This document shows, piece by piece, positions 1 to 4,779 of a DNA stretch of 7,966 nucleotides. The translations under genes and the position numbers were made by a program. Below the pieces are notes generated by a model, which was not told the origin of the DNA, did not search any database, and was given only the letters and a program-made list of their open reading frames with translations. The DNA is from Schleiferiaceae bacterium (lineage in GTDB: Bacteria; Bacteroidota; Bacteroidia; Flavobacteriales; Schleiferiaceae), in NCBI GenBank assembly GCA_025210575.1, contig JAOARK010000389.1, positions 1 through 7,966 of the forward strand, given 5' to 3'. Position 1 is the stretch's first letter, and the number at the start of each line of letters is the position of its first letter.

Positions 1-254
1 CCATGCAATGGGGTATTGTTAATCATGTGGTTCCTCAAGATGAATTGATGGCCACTTGTGAAAAAATGGCCGGCAAAATGATAAAGAACTCACCTAATGC
101 TCAAGCGGAAGCAATCGTTGCTATTAATGCAGGCTTTAAAGAGGGAGTAGACGGTTACGAAGCAGAAATTGAGAACTTCGGTCGTTGTTTTGGCACTCCA
201 GAATTTGTTGAAGGCACCACTGCCTTTATGGAAAAAAGAAAAGCTGAATTCTAA
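1..254 (+). CDS. Enoyl-CoA hydratase/isomerase (crotonase family), C-terminal fragment
   Basis: The reading frame is open to the left edge, so the gene starts outside the window; the ATG at 3 is internal. About 84 C-terminal codons are present, against a usual family length near 260. The visible part matches the end of crotonases: 'WGIVNHVVP' at the start, where the fold enters its C-terminal helices, and the closing 'EGTTAFMEKRKAEF', the family's common 'EG..AF.EKR...F' tail. Known family members hydrate trans-2-enoyl-CoA to 3-hydroxyacyl-CoA in fatty-acid or amino-acid breakdown, but relatives do isomerase, hydrolase or lyase chemistry. The oxyanion-hole and catalytic glutamate region lies outside the window, so the exact reaction cannot be assigned. 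The protein is expected to be cytoplasmic. The next gene starts about 12 bases after the TAA at 252-254, which suggests co-transcription. Confidence 0.9.
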   Translation, partial: MQWGIVNHVVPQDELMATCEKMAGKMIKNSPNAQAEAIVAINAGFKEGVDGYEAEIENFGRCFGTPEFVEGTTAFMEKRKAEF

Positions 255-266
255 AACCAAAATGTG

Positions 267-647
267 ATGATGAGTTTAATTGTAATCTTATTCAGTTTAT
301 TTATCGCTATTCTCATGCTTATTTCTTCATGGAGAGTATATGAGAAAGCAGGTAGGCAAGGCTGGGAAGGAATCATTCCCGTTTACAATTATTTTGTCCT
401 TACTCAGATTACTGGTAAACCAGGATGGTGGATTTTGCTGATGTATCTTTTTCCTCCTGCAGGTATTGTTTTACTCATCATACTTCATATTGAATTAGCA
501 AAAGGCTTTGGTAAAAGCACTGGGTTTGGTATTGGCCTGTCGTTCCTTGGTATTATTTTTTACCCAATGTTAGCCTTTAGCGATGCCACCTTCAAGAACA
601 ATAATTATTACACAAATCCTGATATAATTGATTCTGATCTAACTTGA
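267..647 (+). CDS. Small integral membrane protein, DUF5684-like
   Basis: A 126-aa hydrophobic protein. The frame opens with GTG (264), ATG (267), ATG (270); I prefer an ATG, so the start is uncertain by one or two codons and no clear ribosome binding site decides it. Three membrane segments are visible: roughly residues 3-20, 53-75 and 85-105. Between the first two is the recognisable block 'WRVYEKAGRQGWEGIIPVYN', and the third is preceded by 'LAKGFGKSTGFGIG' and followed by 'FSDATF'. From memory these blocks match the DUF5684 family, common in Bacteroidota and sometimes found beside or fused to signal peptidase I; no signal peptidase is visible here. Its function is not known. The C-terminal tail of about 17 residues is polar (asparagine and aspartate). 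The TGA overlaps the TTG start of the next gene by four bases, indicating translational coupling with the hydrolase. Confidence 0.8.
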   Translation: MMSLIVILFSLFIAILMLISSWRVYEKAGRQGWEGIIPVYNYFVLTQITGKPGWWILLMYLFPPAGIVLLIILHIELAKGFGKSTGFGIGLSFLGIIFYPMLAFSDATFKNNNYYTNPDIIDSDLT

Positions 648-1306
648 AAGAGCATCATATTAAAATAGAAAAAACGGCTCGCTACTACACCATTGGCGAG
701 CCGTCTTCTTTGGTTAAACACCTGTGGTTTTGCCTGCATGGGTATGGCCAGCTTGGTCAATATTTTGCTCAAAATTTTAAGCCATTAAAAAGTGATGATC
801 GTTTAATCGTAATTCCTGAAGCACCTAACAGATTCTATCTAAATGGTACAGGTGGCAGAATAGGTGCCACTTGGATGACCAAAGAGGAACGGCTTCGAGA
901 TATAGACGATTATTGCCAATACCTTAACCAATTGATAAAGTCTGTTGAAAGTCAGTTATCAAAAAATGTGAACATTCATCTATTTGGGTTTTCTCAAGGC
1001 TTGGCTACAGCCTTTAGGTGGGCCAATGTCTTTGATGGGTCAAATCTAAAATCTCTTCACGGTTGGGCTGGAACTTTTCCACCAGACATTGACTATAGAT
1101 TGAATGCCGAGAAATTTAACGGTCTAAATATTACTCTTCATTTTGCCTCCGATGATCGCTTCATTTCAGAAGAAAAATCGAGCGAAATAATGTCTCAATT
1201 AAATGAAATGGACATTGAGATAAAAAGGTTTGATTTTGAGGGGGAACATAAAATCTATGAAGAGCCTTTAATCAAACTTTTTAATACAATCGAAGCGAAG
1301 AATTAA
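644..1306 (+). CDS. Alpha/beta hydrolase, phospholipase/carboxylesterase-like
   Basis: A 220-aa predicted serine hydrolase without a signal peptide, so probably cytoplasmic. It resembles the short phospholipase/carboxylesterase (Abhydrolase_2) group. Visible marks in order are the oxyanion-loop motif HGYG at residues 32-35, the nucleophile elbow GFSQG at 115-119 with Ser117, an acidic pair at Asp170/Asp171 in 'FASDDRF', and the catalytic-type His202 in 'GEHKIY'. The triad Ser117-Asp170 or 171-His202 has the right order and spacing. The substrate cannot be told from sequence; ester, thioester or lysophospholipid hydrolysis is typical of relatives. The start is TTG at 644: an in-frame TGA at 635-637 blocks longer forms and the next in-frame ATG comes only after HGYG, so TTG is well supported. 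It overlaps the upstream gene by four bases (TTGA). The convergent neighbour ends 6 bases downstream. Confidence 0.88.
   Translation: MKEHHIKIEKTARYYTIGEPSSLVKHLWFCLHGYGQLGQYFAQNFKPLKSDDRLIVIPEAPNRFYLNGTGGRIGATWMTKEERLRDIDDYCQYLNQLIKSVESQLSKNVNIHLFGFSQGLATAFRWANVFDGSNLKSLHGWAGTFPPDIDYRLNAEKFNGLNITLHFASDDRFISEEKSSEIMSQLNEMDIEIKRFDFEGEHKIYEEPLIKLFNTIEAKN
674..704 (+). other. Perfect 9-bp GC-rich inverted repeat inside the hydrolase 5' coding region
   Basis: ACGGCTCGC at 674-682 is exactly complementary to GCGAGCCGT at 696-704, with a 13-base loop. It covers codons 11-21 of the hydrolase, in an otherwise AT-rich stretch. The transcript could fold into a stable stem about 30 bases after the TTG start. 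The left arm is preceded by an A-run and the right arm is followed by CTTCTT, which is only a weak, interrupted U-tract. It may affect translation or act as a weak attenuator between the membrane-protein gene and the hydrolase, or be incidental. The repeat is certain; its function is speculative. Confidence 0.5.
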
Positions 1307-1312
1307 TCCAAA

Positions 1313-1534
1313 CTATTCACTTTCTTGAAGCATGAATTTTTCAGATCTTGAACCTGAAGCATCTTGAATAACCACGACTATTGCGGTTGATTTAATCTCA
1401 GATAAATCAACTTTTTCATTTCTACGGTTTAGGTTAAGAACTGTGATAATCAGCCTTCCAGATATATCATAAATTAATAGATTGTAGCTCTTCGTCATAT
1501 TCTGACTAATGCTAAGTTGCATTCCATATAGATT
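1313..1534 (-). other. Putative T9SS type A C-terminal sorting domain (divergent)
   Basis: This covers residues 583-655 of the exported 655-aa protein. The order of elements fits a T9SS C-terminal domain: an opening strand with 'MQLSIS', a central 'LLIYDISGRLI' close to the common 'I.IYD..GR.V' signature, then 'VDLSEI' where relatives have '.DLS.L..G.Y', then 'SEKFML' near the end. In known systems this domain directs the protein across the outer membrane and is removed on attachment or release. The glycine-tyrosine of the penultimate strand is missing, so function is likely but not certain. Confidence 0.6.
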
Positions 1535-3280
1535 TACGATTCTATTAAACTCAGATGTAGAATTCAACAGATGGCCCAAAGCATTTATGTGCACAATGAA
1601 ACGATCTGTTTTGAGTGCATTTTCATGAGTAAACACGAATTCACCTCCACCAGATAAATCATGGAATTGACCTAGTATTTTATCTTCAACTTGAACAACC
1701 CAATTGGGGTCAATTTCGGCTTCATCAATTCTAAAATAAAAATGCTCCATATGCGCTTCAGAACTGAATTCTACAGAAATATGGTACTCCTCTTCTTTAT
1801 TCGGTAAAGCATTTATAGCATAGGCAATTCCGTTATTCGCTCTGCTCAGTAAACTTGGTTTAGCCTTATCTAGAGACCTTAACTTAAATGCATCGAGTCT
1901 ATCGCCACTGAAATCAGCTGCTTCATCAAAAAGTAACACAGTTTGGTCAAAACTGCTGTCTTGTATATTGATGACTCCGAGCCTTAAATGTGGTGGGTCT
2001 TTCTTGAAAAAGTTTTGTGGACTACCTCCAATATCTAAATAACTTCTTGAAATAGTTAAAGGGGTAGTTAATAACGGATCAGCCTCATGGAAGGCTTCAT
2101 TATTTCCTGATTCATCTAGTCCCGTGGCATCTATTGTTTTCACCCAAAATGCTTGACCAGGTGCAATAGTAGCATCTGCAGCTGTCACCGCATTCCCAGG
2201 TACATTATTGTATTCTATGATACTTGAAACGGATCCACCATTTGTTAGTGCTCTATATTGGCCTAGTACAGGATCCCAAACATGCACATAAGGATAGGCT
2301 AACGGCCAAGCGTTTGTTCCTCCGTAATCAAAAAGTTTGGTTAAACTGATATTTGCCGTATAGGAATTGTGTATCAGATTCCACCCGCCTAACAATTCAT
2401 AATCATCAGGTTCCGAATTATTATCCTTATCCTCTTCATCGTCTTCTGTGTAAAACAAATTATAGGTCAAATCTGCCGTTTGTATGTTACCTAATTCTGT
2501 TATCGGATTAGAATTAATCCGGTACAAAACGCTGCTAGGACCCATATAAATAGCTCCTGCTTGAGTTGCTGAAATTTGCTGATTAGCTGCTGAAGAAACC
2601 CATCCTGTGGCATCAAGTTGATAGGGAAGTGATTTTCCTGACGGACTTCCATCCCATAGAAAGACATTCTGCAATTTTGGATCATCATTCGCAAAATAAA
2701 GGTCAATATCATCAGACCATTGACTAACACTTAGTCCACCTGTTTCTTGCATCGTAGCTCCTAACTGTCGCCATGTTTCATCTGCAGAGACGAAGGTTTC
2801 CTTAGAAGCCAACCCTGATCCATTATCTGAGTATGTTCCCGCCAAATGAAGTTGGCTATATCCTGTGGCATCTGCTTTAATTCTTATAGCGGGTTCAAGT
2901 GCAGATTGGTCCACAAAATCACCATTAGTCATTAGTCCAAAACCTGGTTCTAGTACCAACCGCGCATTACTATTTAGAGTAATGTCGTTAATTGTATCTT
3001 CAGATTCATTACTCACATTCCATGAGCAATTATCTAGATTTATATTTGCAAGGGTGCCGAGAAGATTAATCTTGTCATCTCCAGTAATTTCACCTTCAAT
3101 AATTACATCCGTTTCTATTGTCTTGGCACGCACTGTCACTTCACCTTGAACATCAAGCGCATCAAATTTTACAGAAGTTCCTTCTTGCACAAATAAGGTA
3201 GTTCCAGAAACAACGGTTGTCTTTTGCGCTTTAAGGAAAATCGCCCCAGAAAGAAATATTAAAGTGAGTACTTTTTTCAT
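1313..3280 (-). CDS. Exported surface protein with divergent T9SS type A sorting domain
   Basis: A 655-aa exported protein of unknown specific function. A Sec signal peptide spans residues 1-19, with a lysine start, a hydrophobic core and likely cleavage after 'KAQ'. Residues about 20-130 are rich in short beta-type repeats of V, I, T and D. An acidic stretch at 279-293 (calcium-loop-like 'DKDNNSEPDD') precedes a module starting 'GGWNLIHNSY' (298-307) and ending 'IAPGQAFWVK' (372-381). From memory this resembles the 'GWNL.GNPY...I.P.QAFFV' block frequent in large T9SS-exported Bacteroidota proteins. Residues 430-565 continue that architecture ('DRLDAFKL', 'HDLSGGGEFVF', 'DRFIVHI'). The last 70 or so residues ('YNLLIYDISGRLI' at 598-610, 'VDLSEI') look like a T9SS type A C-terminal domain, though the usual 'G.Y.V.V' strand is degenerate ('STAIVVVI'). 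Predicted role: surface-attached or secreted protein, perhaps an adhesin. Its ATG follows the upstream gene's stop directly, so the two are co-translated. Confidence 0.82.
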   Translation of the reverse strand: MKKVLTLIFLSGAIFLKAQKTTVVSGTTLFVQEGTSVKFDALDVQGEVTVRAKTIETDVIIEGEITGDDKINLLGTLANINLDNCSWNVSNESEDTINDITLNSNARLVLEPGFGLMTNGDFVDQSALEPAIRIKADATGYSQLHLAGTYSDNGSGLASKETFVSADETWRQLGATMQETGGLSVSQWSDDIDLYFANDDPKLQNVFLWDGSPSGKSLPYQLDATGWVSSAANQQISATQAGAIYMGPSSVLYRINSNPITELGNIQTADLTYNLFYTEDDEEDKDNNSEPDDYELLGGWNLIHNSYTANISLTKLFDYGGTNAWPLAYPYVHVWDPVLGQYRALTNGGSVSSIIEYNNVPGNAVTAADATIAPGQAFWVKTIDATGLDESGNNEAFHEADPLLTTPLTISRSYLDIGGSPQNFFKKDPPHLRLGVINIQDSSFDQTVLLFDEAADFSGDRLDAFKLRSLDKAKPSLLSRANNGIAYAINALPNKEEEYHISVEFSSEAHMEHFYFRIDEAEIDPNWVVQVEDKILGQFHDLSGGGEFVFTHENALKTDRFIVHINALGHLLNSTSEFNRIVNLYGMQLSISQNMTKSYNLLIYDISGRLIITVLNLNRRNEKVDLSEIKSTAIVVVIQDASGSRSEKFMLQESE

Positions 3281-4285
3281 CTAGTCTTTAAAAATAGAGA
3301 TCCTTAAAATGGAGCGAAGTGTTATGGTTATATCGTTGTTCGAACTGAAGAAGAGTTCATATCCTATACCACCATTGTTAAGATTCGGCAAACTCAAATT
3401 GTCAGCCACGGTTACAAATAAGAAGGTAGATGTTGCAATAGCCCCGGCATTTCCGTCTACAATGGCCGTGGTATTTGAGGTCTCGAAGGTAGAGCTTTGA
3501 TTGGGGTTATCTATTCTTGCAAGGATAGATCCTTTCTGAGCATTCCCACTTGCTACTTGATACTGAATCACGACACGCCAAAAATGCACTTGACCCTCAA
3601 TTTTATTTTCTATCAGTGTCTTGTTGGTATTGTCCCAAATCCCTGTTTTTGTTCGATCCACTGCATTGTCTGGCCATCGTGTTACGGGTGCAGGCGCTAT
3701 ATCAAAATCAGTATCGTCAAATGCGGCTTGAACTTCTGATCCAAAAACGGATTCGTCTTCTTGCAACAAAAAGGCATTGTTCACATTTACAACATTTCCT
3801 CCTTGATCATACTCTGTTTTAGTCACATTCCATTCATAAGAATTTAATAAGCGTTCTGTTAAGTTAATTGTATACGCATTTGGTTCACCAAACTCAGGAA
3901 AATTCATCAATACGGTGCCATCATTTCCCGTTGCAAAACCTGGTGGCGCCATAACGCTAGTCCATCTTTCAGCATCAGCATCCCAATATTGTATGGCTTT
4001 AACATCTGTATTGTAAATCATCGTCCCTTCTTTAAGGAAATCTTCTGGATTAGAAGGGATTGGATTCAATGCTGGTGTATTACTATTCGGATAGTCTGTA
4101 TCCGGATCATTGTCCGCTAAGTTGGCGTCCCGCTCTAAGGCCGTCATTCTAGGAATTAATACTCCTTTTGAGTTAGATTGTAATTCTAGAATTGTATTTA
4201 CGTTTGGCGTTTCAGTACCAACACCAACTTGTGCAAATAGAAACGGTCCAGAAAATAATAGTAGGGTGCTTAACCAATATCTCAT
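3281..4285 (-). CDS. Exported protein of unknown function with 'GVGTETPN...GVLIPRMT' head
   Basis: A 334-aa protein with a clear Sec signal peptide (residues 1-19, ending 'FLFAQ'). The mature protein begins 'VGVGTETPN' and continues 'LELQSNSKGVLIPRMT' to about residue 48, then 'EGTMIYNTDVKAIQYWD' (86-102) and 'ERWTSV'. This head is common in exported Bacteroidota proteins and resembles phage tail-fibre-like N-termini ('GIGT..P...A.LD..S..KG.L.PR.T'). The remaining 220 residues are rich in N, T, D and beta-strand patterns. No catalytic motif, membrane anchor or T9SS C-terminal domain is visible; the protein ends 'SILRISIFKD'. It may be a periplasmic or surface structural partner of the downstream T9SS-type protein, since its TAG abuts that gene's ATG with no spacing. 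The start is the ATG at 4285, directly before the signal peptide. The exact role cannot be named. Confidence 0.75.
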   Translation of the reverse strand: MRYWLSTLLLFSGPFLFAQVGVGTETPNVNTILELQSNSKGVLIPRMTALERDANLADNDPDTDYPNSNTPALNPIPSNPEDFLKEGTMIYNTDVKAIQYWDADAERWTSVMAPPGFATGNDGTVLMNFPEFGEPNAYTINLTERLLNSYEWNVTKTEYDQGGNVVNVNNAFLLQEDESVFGSEVQAAFDDTDFDIAPAPVTRWPDNAVDRTKTGIWDNTNKTLIENKIEGQVHFWRVVIQYQVASGNAQKGSILARIDNPNQSSTFETSNTTAIVDGNAGAIATSTFLFVTVADNLSLPNLNNGGIGYELFFSSNNDITITLRSILRISIFKD

Positions 4286-4293
4286 TTACTCAA

Positions 4294-4322
4294 CTATTTA
4301 TATAACTAATGTACTAAACAAA
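4294..4322 (-). promoter_or_regulatory. Possible promoter region for the exported-protein pair (weak)
   Basis: The 65-base gap between hslR and the exported-protein gene is AT-rich. Read on the minus strand it has TTTG (4322-4319) and, 14 bases later, TATATAAATAG (4304-4294), ending 8 bases before the ATG. Bacteroidota promoters usually pair TTTG near -33 with TAnnTTTG near -7, about 19 bases apart; the match here is poor and the leader would be very short. A promoter somewhere in this gap is plausible, because no terminator is seen after hslR either; transcription from hslR could equally continue through. Confidence 0.2.
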
Positions 4323-4350
4323 CAAGAGAGACTTCAATCCTTCATAAAGA

Positions 4351-4713
4351 TTACAAATCCAAATCATCCCATTCTCTTCGTTCCTTTTTCGTTGGGCGAC
4401 CTAATCCTTTTCGCCTTGTATAGTTTTTAGCCAGCTGTAAAAACTCTTTTCTTTCAATGTTCTCTGGAGAAGTAATTTCTTTTAGATAGAGCTCAACAAG
4501 TTTTGCTCCCACTCTAGATTTGGGCCAACCTAGAATTTCATACTCCTGATCATACCCGTGATGCTTTACAGTTATCTTCTGCCCTTCCTTAACCTCTCGC
4601 GAAGCTTTTACAAACTCTCCGTCTAACATCACCTTCTTCGTTTTCACTTGATCGGCTGCAAGAGAGCGGGTCTTAAATAAGCGAACGCACCATAAGTATT
4701 TATCAATTCTCAT
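4351..4713 (-). CDS. hslR: S4-domain RNA-binding protein, Hsp15/HslR-like
   Basis: A 120-aa basic protein. The start is taken as the ATG at 4713, because 'MRIDKYLWCVRLFKTRS' is the standard beginning of this family; the in-frame TTG at 4722 and GTG at 4719 would add only an unlikely extra 'MVT'. An S4 RNA-binding fold covers roughly residues 1-62, including 'RIDKYLW', 'A.D.VK...V.LDGE' and 'V..GQKITV'. It is followed by a charged C-terminal tail with 'GRPTKKERRE' (105-114), typical of Hsp15. E. coli Hsp15, 133 aa, binds 50S ribosomal subunits carrying a stranded nascent chain and helps recycle them; the same role is inferred here. The protein is cytoplasmic. It lies 66 bases downstream of the RND permease stop, with an intrinsic terminator in between, so its transcription is probably low-level read-through or from a promoter inside or near the permease end. 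Confidence 0.9.
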   Translation of the reverse strand: MRIDKYLWCVRLFKTRSLAADQVKTKKVMLDGEFVKASREVKEGQKITVKHHGYDQEYEILGWPKSRVGAKLVELYLKEITSPENIERKEFLQLAKNYTRRKGLGRPTKKERREWDDLDL

Positions 4714-4726
4714 TGTCACCAAACTT

Positions 4727-4760
4727 AAAAAAGAAAGCCACCTCTTTCAAGGTGGCTTTC
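4727..4760 (-). terminator. Rho-independent terminator after the RND permease gene
   Basis: GAAAGCCACC at 4733-4742 pairs perfectly with GGTGGCTTTC at 4751-4760, and T4743-A4750 extends the stem to 11 bp around a 6-base loop. On the minus strand the stem is followed directly by six T residues (A-run at 4727-4732 on the plus strand). There is no T-run on the plus-strand side, so it works for minus-strand transcripts. It begins 19 bases after the permease stop codon and ends 13 bases before the hslR ATG. Confidence 0.9.
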
Positions 4761-4779
4761 CAAATATATATCGCTTCTT

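Noticed and set aside
264..266. GTG as the start of the DUF5684-like gene
   Set aside because: Two in-frame ATG codons follow directly, and an ATG is more likely; the difference is only one or two residues.
1320..1370. Short near-repeats of CTTGAAGCAT / TGAAGCATCTTGAA at the end of the exported-protein gene, considered as a repeat element or terminator
   Set aside because: They are imperfect, short, inside the coding sequence, and form no stable stem with a T-tract.
2865..3149. A 94-codon plus-strand open frame inside the 655-aa exported protein gene
   Set aside because: It is antisense to a gene with clear domain signatures and has no recognisable family, so it is treated as chance.
3309..3822. 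Several overlapping plus-strand open frames within the 334-aa exported protein gene
   Set aside because: They overlap one another in different frames, have no motifs, and are antisense to a gene with a clear signal peptide.
4110..4430. A plus-strand open frame spanning the gap between hslR and the exported-protein gene
   Set aside because: It overlaps the ends of two well-supported minus-strand genes, and its translation shows no family resemblance.
4714..4722. TTG at 4722 or GTG at 4719 as the start of hslR
   Set aside because: The family start 'MRIDKYLW' coincides with the ATG at 4713.
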